From NCBI GenBank assembly GCA_002083515.1, contig LWDN01000037.1, positions 1-19,930 on the forward strand: a DNA stretch of 19,930 bases. Reading direction: 5' to 3'. The DNA comes from Proteobacteria bacterium HN_bin10 (lineage in GTDB: Bacteria > Pseudomonadota > Alphaproteobacteria > Caulobacterales > Aquidulcibacteraceae). A program made the position numbers and the translations under genes. Each line of letters begins with the position of its first letter. Position 1 is the first letter of the stretch. Of the stretch, positions 1-7,985 are shown one piece after another. The notes below the pieces were generated by a model that saw nothing but the letters and a program-made list of their open reading frames with translations, ran no database searches and was not told the origin of the DNA.

Positions 1-1835
1 CCTCGGCCCGGATCGAGCTGCCGCCTGAGATCGCCGCGCGCGCGGCGCGCGTGCGCATCGTCGGCGAACAGAGCGCCGGCGCCGTGCGCCTCCTGCCCGC
101 AGGCGCCGGGCGGCCGTTCGTGGGGCTCGTCGATCCCGGCGGCGCCGGACAACCGCTGCTGTCGGAATTGTTCTATGTCGATCGCGCGTTGCAGCCTTAT
201 GCCAGCCTGCAACGCGGCGGCATCAACGAGCTGATCGGCGCGCGCGCGCAGGCTTTGATCCTGCCCGACGCGGGCCGCATCGCGCCAACGGATAGTGCAG
301 CGCTCGGAAACTGGCTCGACAATGGCGGCTTGCTCGTGCGCTTCGCGGGCCCACGTCTCGCCAACGACGCCGACGAGTTCGTGCCGGTGCGGCTGCGCCC
401 GGGATCGCGCACACTCGGCAGCGCGCTCGCTTGGGAAACGCCGCTCGGCATCGGCGCATTTCCGGCCGACTCCCCCTTTGCCGGCATCGCGCCGCCGGCC
501 GATGTAGAGGTGCGCCGGCAAGTGCTGGCCGAACCGGCGTCGCTCGAGGAAGCGCGCGTCTGGGCGACGCTCTCCGACAATTCGCCGCTCGTCACCGCGC
601 AGGCGCGGGGGCGCGGCCTGATCGTGCTGTTTCATGTGAGCGCGACGCCGGATTGGTCGGATGCACCCCTCTCCGGCGTGTTCGTGGAATTGCTTCGCCG
701 CACGCTCGCCTTCGCCGCGCGCGCCGACGGCGCTGGCGAACGCGAGATCAGCGGCGGGCCGTTCGTGGCGCAGCGTCTGCTCGATGGTTACGGTTCGCTG
801 GCGCCGGCGCCGGCCGAGATGCAGCCGATTGCGCCTGAGGCCTTCGCCATCGCGCAACCCTCGCCGGCCACGCCGCCGGGACTCTACGAGCGCGCCGGCG
901 TCTCCGCCGCCATCGACGCCATGCAGCCGAATGACTCGCTTTCACCGCTGCAATTGCCGAACGGCATTGATCGCGCCGGCCTCGGCGCCGCCATCGAACG
1001 ACCGTTGGCGGGATGGTTATTCGGCTTGGCGGGCTTGTTGTTGGCCATCGACCTGCTGATCGCGCTCTTCCTCATCGGCAAGCTGCCGCGCTTCGTGCGC
1101 GCGAGCGCGGCGGCGATGTTTGCGCTTGCGCTGTTTGTCGGCGGCGGCGCAGCGCACGCGCAGAACGATCCGACGCAAGATCTGCGTCTCGCCTACGTGC
1201 GCACCGGGGATTCGCGCATCGACCGCGCATCCGAGCAGGGTTTGCGGGCGCTGTCGGACATTTTGACTCAGCGTACTTCCGTTGAGCCGGGGCCACCTGT
1301 CGCGCTCGATCTCGCGCGCGACGATCTTTCCGCTTATCCGTTTATCTATTGGCCGGCGCCGGCGGCGCCGCGGCGCTTGCCCGACGCGGCGTTGCAAAAT
1401 CTCGACCGCTATCTCGCCATCGGCGGCTTGCTCCTGGTCGATACCCGCGACGTCGGCGCCGAACAGCGCGGACACCCGGCGCAGGCGATGCTTTCGGGCG
1501 TCGACGTGCCGCCGCTCGAACTGGTGACGCAGGAGCACGTGCTGACGCGCGCCTTCTATCTGTTGCGCAGTTTCCCTGGCCGTTCGCAATCGGCGCAACT
1601 CTGGGCCGAGAGCGCCTCGGCTGCATCGGCGCGTGACGGCGTCGCCTCGATCTTCGTCGGCGACGGCGATTGGGCGAGCGCCTGGTCGGGACAAGCCGCG
1701 ATCAGCGACCGCCAGCGCGAATTATCGCTGCGCTTCGGCGTCAACATGGTGATGGTGGCGCTGACCGGAAATTACAAAGCCGATCAGGTGCACGTGCCGG
1801 CGTTGCTCGAACGCATGGGCGAGGACCGGCGATGA
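1..1835 (+). CDS. DUF4159 / BatA-like membrane protein, 5'-truncated by the window edge
   Basis: The reading frame is open to the left edge: the codons before the first GTG (51) read SARIELPPEIAARAAR, so the true start lies outside. About 610 residues are visible. Numbering from the GTG at 51, the first 300 or so are a periplasm-like domain of the kind found after an N-terminal BatA region. A hydrophobic segment follows at about 316-345 (GWLFGLAGLLLAIDLLIALF), then a second Ala-rich hydrophobic stretch ending in AHAQ. The C-terminal part, from LRLAYVRTGDSRID to the end, resembles DUF4159, a domain with a glutamine-amidotransferase-like fold. In related bacteria this family is encoded after a MoxR ATPase and a DUF58 protein, in an operon thought to act at the envelope; those genes would lie upstream of the window. 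The exact function is unknown. It ends in TGA and is followed by a repeat element. Confidence 0.85.
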   Translation, partial: SARIELPPEIAARAARVRIVGEQSAGAVRLLPAGAGRPFVGLVDPGGAGQPLLSELFYVDRALQPYASLQRGGINELIGARAQALILPDAGRIAPTDSAALGNWLDNGGLLVRFAGPRLANDADEFVPVRLRPGSRTLGSALAWETPLGIGAFPADSPFAGIAPPADVEVRRQVLAEPASLEEARVWATLSDNSPLVTAQARGRGLIVLFHVSATPDWSDAPLSGVFVELLRRTLAFAARADGAGEREISGGPFVAQRLLDGYGSLAPAPAEMQPIAPEAFAIAQPSPATPPGLYERAGVSAAIDAMQPNDSLSPLQLPNGIDRAGLGAAIERPLAGWLFGLAGLLLAIDLLIALFLIGKLPRFVRASAAAMFALALFVGGGAAHAQNDPTQDLRLAYVRTGDSRIDRASEQGLRALSDILTQRTSVEPGPPVALDLARDDLSAYPFIYWPAPAAPRRLPDAALQNLDRYLAIGGLLLVDTRDVGAEQRGHPAQAMLSGVDVPPLELVTQEHVLTRAFYLLRSFPGRSQSAQLWAESASAASARDGVASIFVGDGDWASAWSGQAAISDRQRELSLRFGVNMVMVALTGNYKADQVHVPALLERMGEDRR

Positions 1836-1852
1836 CGTGTCGTACGCACAAA

Positions 1853-2061
1853 CTCCCCCTCCCCTTGAGGGGAGGGGGCAGGGGGCGGGGTGAGCCTCTG
1901 CGTTCGCGGATTAGTGCGCCGATCTGGAGCGCGCGCCGCCGGGCGCGCATTGACCGTTCTTTGCAAGAATTAGCGCAAGGCGGGCCGGGGCCCCGCGGTC
2001 CAATCTCGAAACACCGCGTTTCACCCCACCCCCTACCCCCTCCCCTCGCGGGGAGGGGAGC
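1853..2061. repeat. ~210 bp element with inverted-repeat ends between two operon genes
   Basis: The left end (1853-1894) is ctccccctccccttgagggg followed by a G-rich run ending in ggggtgag. The right end (2021-2061) is its near-exact inverse, tcaccccaccccctaccccc followed by tcccctcgcggggaggggag. Each end also folds on itself into a C-run/G-run hairpin. The ~125 bp core contains two GC-rich palindromic stretches and no credible gene. The layout is that of a miniature inverted-repeat element or paired REP. It occupies nearly the whole gap between two genes that would normally be adjacent, and its right end touches the next start codon. No transposase is visible. Related hairpins occur at 4147 and 16131-16255. 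Confidence 0.75.
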
Positions 2062-4107
2062 ATGATCGCAGGCGCGCGCATCGGTTTCGATCCGGCGTTG
2101 CCGTGGGGCGTCATGCTCGCGCTCGGCGCGGTCGCCGCTATCGCGCTGGCCATCTATGTTTGGCGCGGCGGCGGCGCGCCGGTGTCGCGCGCGCTGGGGC
2201 TGGCGTTTCTGGCGCTGGGACTGATGCAGCCGCAATTTGTGCGCGAAACCCGCGAACCGGCGGATGACGTGGCGCTGGTGGTTGTGGACCAGAGCGAGAG
2301 CCTGGCGCTGGCCGGACGGCGCGAGGCGGCGCGCACGGCCGGCGACGCGCTGGCGCAACGGCTCTCCGAAGAGCAAGGCCTCGACGTGCGGGTCCGCGAA
2401 GCGCGCGGTGGCCCCGACGGCACCATGATCGCAAGCGTGATCGAGGATGCGCTGAGCGACGTGGCGCGCGACCGCATCGGCGGCGTCATGGTCGTCACCG
2501 ACGGGCAGGCGGCCGATCCGCCGGATGAGCCCAATCGCCTGCGCGAGCTCGGCCCCGCGCATGTGCTGATCGTCGGCGATCCCGCGCGCGGCGATCGGCG
2601 CCTGGAGCTGATCTCGGCGCCCACCTTCGGCATTGTCGGCGAACCAATGCGCATTACGGGGCGGGTGATCGACGCCGGTGGCGATGCGCCCGTGGCGCTC
2701 ACCGTCAGCATCGACGGCCAGCGCGCTGTGAACACCACCGTGCGCGCCAACCGCGAGTTCTCGGTCGACATCCGGCTCCCGCATCGCGGCCGCAACATGG
2801 TCATCGTCGAAGCCGCCGAGGGCGCCGAGGAAATCACCGCCGTCAACAATCGCGCCGCCTTCGCCGCCAACGGCGTGCGCGATCGCCTGCGCGTGCTCCT
2901 GATCACCGGCCAGCCGCATGCGGGCGCGCGCGTATGGCGCAATCTGCTGAAGTCCGATCCGGCGGTCGATCTCGTGCACTTCTCGATTCTGCGCCCGCCG
3001 GATAAGCAGGACTTCACGCCGCTGCACGAACTGGCGCTGATCCCCTTCCCGACCGAGGAATTGTTCGAGCGCCGCCTCGACGAGTTCGACCTGATCATTT
3101 TCGATCGCGCGCCGCAGCGCGGCATTCTGCAGGCGTATTATTTCTCCTCGATCGCGCGGCGCATCGAAGAAGGCGGCGCGCTGCTCATCACCGCCGGCGA
3201 ACAGGAAGCCGGGCTCGACGGGCTCTATCGCACCGCGCTCGCCGGCATTCTGCCGTCGCAGCCGACGGGACAGATTTTCGACAGCCCTTATCGCCCGGCG
3301 CCAACCGCTCTGGGCCGCCGCCATCCGGTCGTGCGCGGATTGCCGTCGCCGGAGCGCTGGGGGCGCTGGACACAGCAGATCGATGCGCGCGCCAGCAGCG
3401 GCCAGACCGTGCTCGCCGGCGCCGATGGGCGTCCGCTCTTGGTGCTCGACCGCGCCGGCCGCGGCCGCGTCGCTCAATTGTGGTCGGACCAGCCGTGGCT
3501 GTGGGCGCGCGGCTGGGACGGCGGCGGCCCGCATGGCGAATTGCTGCGCCGGCTTGCGCACTGGCTGATGCAGGAGCCGGAACTGGAGGACGATAGTCTG
3601 ACGCTCGATCCCGGTCCGCGCGGGCTTGAGATCGAACGCTCCACGCTCGCCAGCGCGCCGGGGCCGGTCGAGATCGTCTCGCCTTCGGGCGCGCGCTCGA
3701 CCGTTGCGCTCGACGAAACCGCCCCCGGCCTGTTTCGCGGCCAGGCGCCGGCGGGCGAGCAAGGTTTGTACGAAGCGCGCAGCGGCAGCTTGCGCGCCTT
3801 TGCCGCTGTCGGCCCGCTCAATCCGCGCGAAGCCGGCGCGTTGGCCGCGAACCCCGAAGTCTTGCGCCCGTTCGCCAACGCAACCGGCGGCAGCGTGTTC
3901 ATGACCGGCGAAGATGGACGGCGCCTGCCCGCCATCCGCCGGATCGAACGCGGTGCGCGCGCCGCGGGCGGCGACTGGATCGGCATCGAGCGCAACGGCG
4001 CTTATGTCGTGCGCGCCGCGGCGGCCTCGCCGCTTGGGCCCGGTTGGCTGTGGGCGCTGCTGGGGCTAGCGCTGCTGATGTGGGGCTGGCGGCGGGAGGG
4101 GGTGTAG
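2062..4107 (+). CDS. VWA/glutamine-amidotransferase-like membrane protein (681 aa)
   Basis: A probable inner-membrane protein with a large soluble part. Two hydrophobic segments lie near the N-terminus (about residues 15-34 and 43-57) and one near the C-terminus (GPGWLWALLGLALLMWGW). After the second comes VALVVVDQSES, in which D76-x-S78-x-S80 resembles a MIDAS metal site; VMVVTDGQ follows further on, as in von Willebrand factor A domains. The middle (RVLLITGQPHAGARVWRNLL, then FDLIIFDRAP and GGALLITAGEQ) resembles the class-I amidotransferase-like fold common in this family. The protein is usually encoded beside the DUF4159 protein and probably belongs to the same complex. No enzymatic activity is proven. 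The start ATG lies directly after the repeat element, whose ggggagggg run would act as Shine-Dalgarno sequence. Confidence 0.8.
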   Translation: MIAGARIGFDPALPWGVMLALGAVAAIALAIYVWRGGGAPVSRALGLAFLALGLMQPQFVRETREPADDVALVVVDQSESLALAGRREAARTAGDALAQRLSEEQGLDVRVREARGGPDGTMIASVIEDALSDVARDRIGGVMVVTDGQAADPPDEPNRLRELGPAHVLIVGDPARGDRRLELISAPTFGIVGEPMRITGRVIDAGGDAPVALTVSIDGQRAVNTTVRANREFSVDIRLPHRGRNMVIVEAAEGAEEITAVNNRAAFAANGVRDRLRVLLITGQPHAGARVWRNLLKSDPAVDLVHFSILRPPDKQDFTPLHELALIPFPTEELFERRLDEFDLIIFDRAPQRGILQAYYFSSIARRIEEGGALLITAGEQEAGLDGLYRTALAGILPSQPTGQIFDSPYRPAPTALGRRHPVVRGLPSPERWGRWTQQIDARASSGQTVLAGADGRPLLVLDRAGRGRVAQLWSDQPWLWARGWDGGGPHGELLRRLAHWLMQEPELEDDSLTLDPGPRGLEIERSTLASAPGPVEIVSPSGARSTVALDETAPGLFRGQAPAGEQGLYEARSGSLRAFAAVGPLNPREAGALAANPEVLRPFANATGGSVFMTGEDGRRLPAIRRIERGARAAGGDWIGIERNGAYVVRAAAASPLGPGWLWALLGLALLMWGWRREGV

Positions 4108-4146
4108 GAGCGAGGAACGCCGGCTAGCTTCTAAAGACATGGCAGA

Positions 4147-4170
4147 CCCCCTCCCCGCGAGGGGAGGGGG
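4147..4170. repeat. C-run/G-run hairpin, possible 3' end of the envelope operon
   Basis: A perfect 10 bp stem (ccccctcccc / ggggaggggg) with a gcga loop, 39 bp after the stop of the VWA-like gene. It matches the self-complementary part of the element ends at 1853 and 2021, so it is probably another copy or half-copy of that family. It could slow or stop transcription, but no T-run follows, so it is not called an intrinsic terminator. Confidence 0.6.
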
Positions 4171-4240
4171 CGCTCAACGGGGCCGCGGGCACTTGCCGGC
4201 AGTGTTCAAGTTCCCGACACGTGGGCTTGTGAAAGAATTT

Positions 4241-4257
4241 GCCGGCTGGAAGCCGGC
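4241..4257. terminator. Weak hairpin after the GNAT gene
   Basis: A 7 bp stem gccggct-gga-agccggc lies just beyond the stop of the minus-strand acetyltransferase gene. Read on the minus strand it is followed by aaattcttt, a poor U-tract, so it is at best a weak terminator. The sequence from 4171 to 4240 shows nothing else recognisable. Confidence 0.35.
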
Positions 4258-4270
4258 GGTCCTCGGAGAT

Positions 4271-4771
4271 TCACACCCCCCGCACCGCCCCCACTTCGCC
4301 CTGCACTTTATCCAGTCCGCCGGGCCGCAGTTCCAGCCAGAGCAAGCGCGCGGGATCGACCGGGCCCGGCAGCGTCACGCGTCCCGGCGGCACAATGGCA
4401 AAACCCACTGGTGCAAAGAAACGCTCGGCGCCGACAACGATAATCCCCGATCCGCCGCTGGCGCGGCACGCCGCGACGCTCTCGCGCACAAGGCTCAAAC
4501 CGAGCCCCGCCGATTGTTCGCTGGGATCGACGGCGAGCGGCCCTAGAAACAAAAGCGGCGCGCCCGCTTCCACGCGCCAGATGCGGCAGACGCCGACCAC
4601 CTCGCCCGCGTCGTTGAGCGCGAGGCGCGTGAGCGAAGGCTCCAACACCGCGCCGCGCTCGCGCACGCGCTCGCTGGTCTTGGCGAAGCGGCCGGGCCCG
4701 AAGGCGCGATCGAGCACCCGCTCGATGCCGGCGGCGTGTTCAGGTCTCTCGGCGACGAACGTGTAGGCCAT
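4271..4771 (-). CDS. GNAT-family N-acetyltransferase (YhbS-like)
   Basis: A 166-residue protein with the shape of a single GNAT domain, which transfers acetyl from acetyl-CoA to an amine. The core is clear: a beta strand with VVGVCRIW, then LLFLGPLAVDPSEQSAGLGL, where Q86-x-x-G89-x-G91 forms the pyrophosphate-binding loop of motif A. After it come IIVVGAERFFAPVGF and an LELRPGGLD segment, both frequent in the YhbS subfamily. The substrate cannot be read from sequence. The gene is divergent from the MFS exporter, with about 55 bp between the two starts. The chosen ATG has no obvious Shine-Dalgarno sequence, but the N-terminus YTFVAERPEHAAGIERVL fits the family. Confidence 0.85.
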   Translation of the reverse strand: MAYTFVAERPEHAAGIERVLDRAFGPGRFAKTSERVRERGAVLEPSLTRLALNDAGEVVGVCRIWRVEAGAPLLFLGPLAVDPSEQSAGLGLSLVRESVAACRASGGSGIIVVGAERFFAPVGFAIVPPGRVTLPGPVDPARLLWLELRPGGLDKVQGEVGAVRGV

Positions 4772-4814
4772 GGAGGCGCGCGCTTAGGGCGGTGCGGCGC
4801 GAGCGTCAATCGCT

Positions 4815-4839
4815 TGCGGTTGCGCCGTGCGCAACCGCA
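4815..4839. promoter_or_regulatory. 11-bp perfect inverted repeat at the MFS gene start
   Basis: tgcggttgcgc and gcgcaaccgca are perfect inverse copies separated by cgt. The repeat lies in the short gap between the divergent GNAT and MFS genes and covers the GTG at 4827 that opens the MFS frame. It may be an operator for a dimeric repressor or an mRNA hairpin hiding the start codon. If the true start is further downstream, it would lie entirely in the leader. Confidence 0.45.
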
Positions 4840-6185
4840 GCGCATACCCGCCGCGCTTGGCGTCTCTGCGCATCCCCTCTCTCGGCATTTTCCGGCATCG
4901 CCAGTTCGCCCAATTCTGGGCGGCGCGGATGTGCGCGACGTTGGCCGTGCAGATGCAAGCTACAGTGATGGGCTGGCAGATCTACGATGCGGCGCGCGCG
5001 CATGGCCAATCGATCGCCGAGGGCGCCTTCATGCTGGGCCTCGTCGGACTCGCGCAATTCCTTCCGCTCTTGGTGCTTTCACTGTTCGGCGGTCAGGCGG
5101 CGGATCGCTACAATCGCCGCCTGATCATGAGCGTTTGCATCGCCGCCAAGGCGATGATCCTGTTGTGGCTGACGCTGGTCGCCAACGCCGAGCCCGACAT
5201 CATCATTCCGGCCATCTTCGCGGCGGCGATCAGCGCCGGCATGATCAACGCGTTCCTGCCGCCGGCGGCGAGCGCGCTGATGCCGATGCTGCTGCCGCGC
5301 GAGGAATTGCCGCAAGGCATCGCCTGGAGTTCGCTCGCGTTTCAGTCGTCTTTGGTCATGGGACCGGTGATCGGCGGCAATCTCTACGCGCTGGGGGCGA
5401 CCGTGCCGTATCTCAGCGCGTTCGCGCTGCTTGTGATTGCGGCGGCGCTGATGGTGTTGCTGAAGCCGCCGGCGCAGGAACCGGTGAAGGACGCGCGCAC
5501 TCTCGGCATGATCGCCGAAGGCCTGCGCTATGTCTGGGGCAACAAGATCGTCCTGGGCGCCATTTCGCTCGATCTCGTCGTCGTACTGCTGGCCGGCGCG
5601 GTGGCGCTGCTGCCGGTGTTCGCGCGCGACATTCTGCACGCCGGCCCGGAGGGCAACGGCATTTTGCGCTCGGCGGTAGGCGTGGGCGCTGCCTCGGTGG
5701 CGCTGTGGCTCGCGGTCAGTCCGCTGCGCCGGCGCGTCGGCCTATGGATGTTTGCTTCCACAATTGCCTTTGGCGCGGCGACGATCGTCTTCGGCCTGTC
5801 GCAATGGCTCTGGCTCACCGCGCTCGCATTGGCCATCGCCGGCGGCGTCGACATGATCTCGGTCTATGTCCGCCAGAGCCTCATCCAATTGGCGACGCCC
5901 GACCCGATGCGCGGGCGCGTGGCCGCGGTCAGTTTCGTGTTCATCTCCGCGTCGAACGAGCTCGGCGACTTCGAAGCCGGGTTGATGGCGCGCATTTTCG
6001 GACCGGTGCTGGCGGTCACCATTGGCGGCGTCGCCGCGATTGCCGCTTCGTTCGGATGGATGCGGCTCTTCCCCGAATTGGCCAAGGCGGATGGGTTTGA
6101 GCCCATGTCGCTTTCCCCCGATACGCAAAACGCGCTAAACGTCGCCAAGGACTTGGAGAAGATTGATGGGCGTTCTGAGCGGTAA
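4827..6185 (+). CDS. MFS exporter of the EntS / MFS_3 type
   Basis: A 452-residue integral membrane protein with about twelve hydrophobic segments, the usual size for a major facilitator. The N-terminus, FRHRQFAQFWAARMCATLAV followed by QMQATVMGWQIYD, is typical of the enterobactin-exporter-like MFS_3 family. The cytoplasmic loop GGQAADRYNRR after TM2 matches the MFS motif-A position (GxxaDrxxrr). It probably uses the proton gradient to export a small molecule; the substrate is not predictable. The GTG start at 4827 is uncertain because it lies in a palindrome and lacks a clear ribosome-binding site; TTG at 4857 is the alternative. Its last 20 bases overlap the SDR gene, implying co-transcription and coupled translation. 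Confidence 0.85.
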   Translation: MRNRSAYPPRLASLRIPSLGIFRHRQFAQFWAARMCATLAVQMQATVMGWQIYDAARAHGQSIAEGAFMLGLVGLAQFLPLLVLSLFGGQAADRYNRRLIMSVCIAAKAMILLWLTLVANAEPDIIIPAIFAAAISAGMINAFLPPAASALMPMLLPREELPQGIAWSSLAFQSSLVMGPVIGGNLYALGATVPYLSAFALLVIAAALMVLLKPPAQEPVKDARTLGMIAEGLRYVWGNKIVLGAISLDLVVVLLAGAVALLPVFARDILHAGPEGNGILRSAVGVGAASVALWLAVSPLRRRVGLWMFASTIAFGAATIVFGLSQWLWLTALALAIAGGVDMISVYVRQSLIQLATPDPMRGRVAAVSFVFISASNELGDFEAGLMARIFGPVLAVTIGGVAAIAASFGWMRLFPELAKADGFEPMSLSPDTQNALNVAKDLEKIDGRSER

Positions 6186-7083
6186 AGTCGTCGTCGTCAC
6201 CGGCGCGGGCAATGGCATCGGCAAGGAGTGCGCGCTGCTGGCCGGACGCGAAGGCGCCGCCGTGCTGGTCAACGATCTGGGCGGCGGCCTGAAGGGCGAT
6301 GATGCAGGGTCCGCCGGTCCCGCCGAGCAGGTCGCGCAGGAAATCCGCGCCGCCGGCGGCAAGGCGATCTCCAATTCCGACAGCGTCGCCGACTACGACG
6401 CGGTCGCGGCGATGTTCGAGCAGGCCAAGAAAGAGTTCGGCGGCCTGCATGCGGTGATCAATCCAGCCGGCATCCTGCGCGACGGCATGTTCCACAAAAT
6501 GCCGCCCGAAGACTGGAAGGCTGTGATCGACGTGCATTTGCACGGCGCCTTCAATGTCACGCGCGCCTCGATCGAGCACTTCCGCGAACAGCAGGACGGC
6601 GCCTACGTTCTCTTCACCTCGACCTCGGGCCTCATCGGCAATATCGGCCAAGCCAACTACGCCGCCGCCAAGCTGGGCGTGATGGGCTTGTCGCGCATCA
6701 TCGCCATGGAGGGGCTGCAGAAAAACGTGCGCTCCAACATCATCGCGCCGTTCGCGTGGACCCGCATGATCGCCTCCATCCCCGTGAAGGACGAAGCCTC
6801 GGCGGCGCGCGTCGAGCGGATCAAGAAGAACATGCGCGCCGATCAGGTGGCGCAATTGGCGGTCGCGCTTTGCGCCGATGGGGCGAAGGACACCACCGGC
6901 CAGATTTTTGCGGTGCGCGGCAATGAAGTGTTCCTGTTCAACCAGCCGCGCCCGGTGCGCGCGCTCGGGCGTCTCGACGGCTGGACGCCGCAGTCGCTGA
7001 TCGAGCAAGCGTTGCCGGCGATGAAAGCCAGCTACACGGACGTCGGCGCCTCGGCCTCCGTGTTCCCCTACGATCCGGTTTGA
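6166..7083 (+). CDS. SDR dehydrogenase similar to the MFE-2 / 17beta-HSD4 (3R)-hydroxyacyl-CoA dehydrogenase domain
   Basis: A 305-residue short-chain dehydrogenase/reductase. It has the NAD(P)-binding TGAGNGIG near residue 12, VLVNDLGGGL after the second strand, NPAGILRDGMF in the position of the usual NNAG, and the catalytic Ser-Tyr-Lys set (S152, Y165-A-A-A-K169 within GNIGQANYAAAKLG). VNDLGG, GGKAISNSDSV, AGILRDGMF and GNIGQANYAAAKLG closely follow the dehydrogenase domain of peroxisomal multifunctional enzyme 2, so the likely reaction is oxidation of a (3R)-hydroxyacyl-CoA or related alcohol. ATG 6166 is preferred over the TTG just before it because ggaga (6155-6159) is well spaced. The start lies inside the end of the MFS gene. 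The N-P-A-G variant is slightly unusual. Confidence 0.88.
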   Translation: MGVLSGKVVVVTGAGNGIGKECALLAGREGAAVLVNDLGGGLKGDDAGSAGPAEQVAQEIRAAGGKAISNSDSVADYDAVAAMFEQAKKEFGGLHAVINPAGILRDGMFHKMPPEDWKAVIDVHLHGAFNVTRASIEHFREQQDGAYVLFTSTSGLIGNIGQANYAAAKLGVMGLSRIIAMEGLQKNVRSNIIAPFAWTRMIASIPVKDEASAARVERIKKNMRADQVAQLAVALCADGAKDTTGQIFAVRGNEVFLFNQPRPVRALGRLDGWTPQSLIEQALPAMKASYTDVGASASVFPYDPV

Positions 7084-7091
7084 GAGTTCTC

Positions 7092-7514
7092 ATGCGTCCC
7101 GCTTTGCTCGCGTTGTTCGTGCTCGCCGCCTGCGCCCAAACGCCAACGGCGGCCCCCGGCGAAACGCCGGCTGCAGCCATCCATTTGTCCGGCACGAAGT
7201 GGCAGCGGGTCGACGATCTCGACGCCAACCCGCACGGCGCTACGCTTGAGTTCGATGGCGCGCGCGCCTCCGGCTATACCGGCTGCAATCGTTGGTTCGC
7301 GAGCGTCACCCAAGAGGGCGAGGCGCTGCGCTTCGGCCCGGTAGGCACAACGCGGATGGCATGCGGCGCCGGCGTGCAGACGGCGACCGAGCGCAACTTC
7401 CTGCCTGTCCTCGAAGCCACGCGCTACGCGCACTACGATCGCGAAACGCTGGTGCTGCTCGATGCGCGGCAGAACCAGATCGCGCAGTTCGTCAGCACCC
7501 TGCCCAGCGAGTGA
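7092..7514 (+). CDS. META-domain lipoprotein (HslJ-like)
   Basis: A 140-residue predicted lipoprotein: MRPALLALFVLAAC is a short signal ending in the lipobox LAA-C14. The mature part is a META domain, recognised from LSGTKWQRV, GYTGCNRWFASV, LRFGPVGTTRMAC and a terminal LVLLDARQNQIAQF strand. HslJ/META proteins in other bacteria are outer-membrane or periplasmic and linked to heat or antibiotic stress; the molecular role is unknown. ATG 7092 was chosen because it gives a proper lipoprotein signal and lies 8 bp after the SDR stop, suggesting it is the third gene of the MFS-SDR operon. Its TGA stop directly abuts the stop of the next, convergent gene. Confidence 0.82.
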   Translation: MRPALLALFVLAACAQTPTAAPGETPAAAIHLSGTKWQRVDDLDANPHGATLEFDGARASGYTGCNRWFASVTQEGEALRFGPVGTTRMACGAGVQTATERNFLPVLEATRYAHYDRETLVLLDARQNQIAQFVSTLPSE

Positions 7515-7985
7515 TTACGGCGCTGCCGCCGCAGGCGCGGCGGTCGGCACTTGCCGCGGACAACGGTCCGTGGCGCGCTCGCCGAGGCAATGCTCGACGC
7601 TCACGGCCTCGGCGCCCGGCGCAAACACGACCAGCCACTTCTCGTTGAAATCCATGCGCGTGGCGCTGATGGCCGGACCGCACTGCACCGTGAACACCGC
7701 CGAACCCCGGTGCGGCGCATATATGCTGTCGGGCGCCACGTTGTCGGGAATGTTGATCCGTTCGGTGCCGCGCACCGATGTGCACGCGGGCGTCACTTCC
7801 GGGTGCGCCTGCTGGTAGGCGATCAGCTGCTGGTAGGCGAAGACCGGCTGCTGTTCGGCGGCCATCGCATTCACCTGATCGAACAGACTCTGCGGCGCAG
7901 GCGGCGCCTCTTCGGTGGTGCTGGCCGGCTGGCCGCAACCGGCCAAAACAAGAGCCGTGGCGGCGGCGAGATAAGAACGGATCAT
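7515..7985 (-). CDS. Hypothetical lipoprotein (156 aa)
   Basis: I do not recognise a family. The N-terminus MIRSYLAAATALVLAGC is a lipoprotein signal with lipobox LAG-C17, followed by a flexible Ser/Thr/Glu/Pro linker. The folded part contains TPACTSVRGTERINIPDNV, GSAVFTVQCGPAISATRMDF and VSVEHCLGERATDRCPRQV: four cysteines, probably two disulfides in an oxidising compartment. The tail is Ala/Pro-rich. The start is well supported: gggagg lies 7 nt before the ATG, whereas the upstream in-frame extension has Arg-rich content that would spoil the signal. It is convergent with the META lipoprotein and divergent from pirin. Confidence 0.75.
   Translation of the reverse strand: MIRSYLAAATALVLAGCGQPASTTEEAPPAPQSLFDQVNAMAAEQQPVFAYQQLIAYQQAHPEVTPACTSVRGTERINIPDNVAPDSIYAPHRGSAVFTVQCGPAISATRMDFNEKWLVVFAPGAEAVSVEHCLGERATDRCPRQVPTAAPAAAAP

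Noticed and set aside
1741..3762. 673-codon open frame on the minus strand
   Set aside because: It is antisense to the VWA-like gene, consists of Arg/Ala/Gln-rich text with no domain, and runs through the repeat element (giving the typical RPLPPPLKGRG translation). It results from high GC content.
4139..4546. Plus-strand frame starting MADPLPARGGG
   Set aside because: It begins inside the C/G-run hairpin and continues antisense to the GNAT gene, with no family resemblance.
4736..6100. 454-codon plus-strand frame overlapping the MFS gene
   Set aside because: Arg-rich out-of-frame text; the MFS frame contains clear membrane segments and family motifs.
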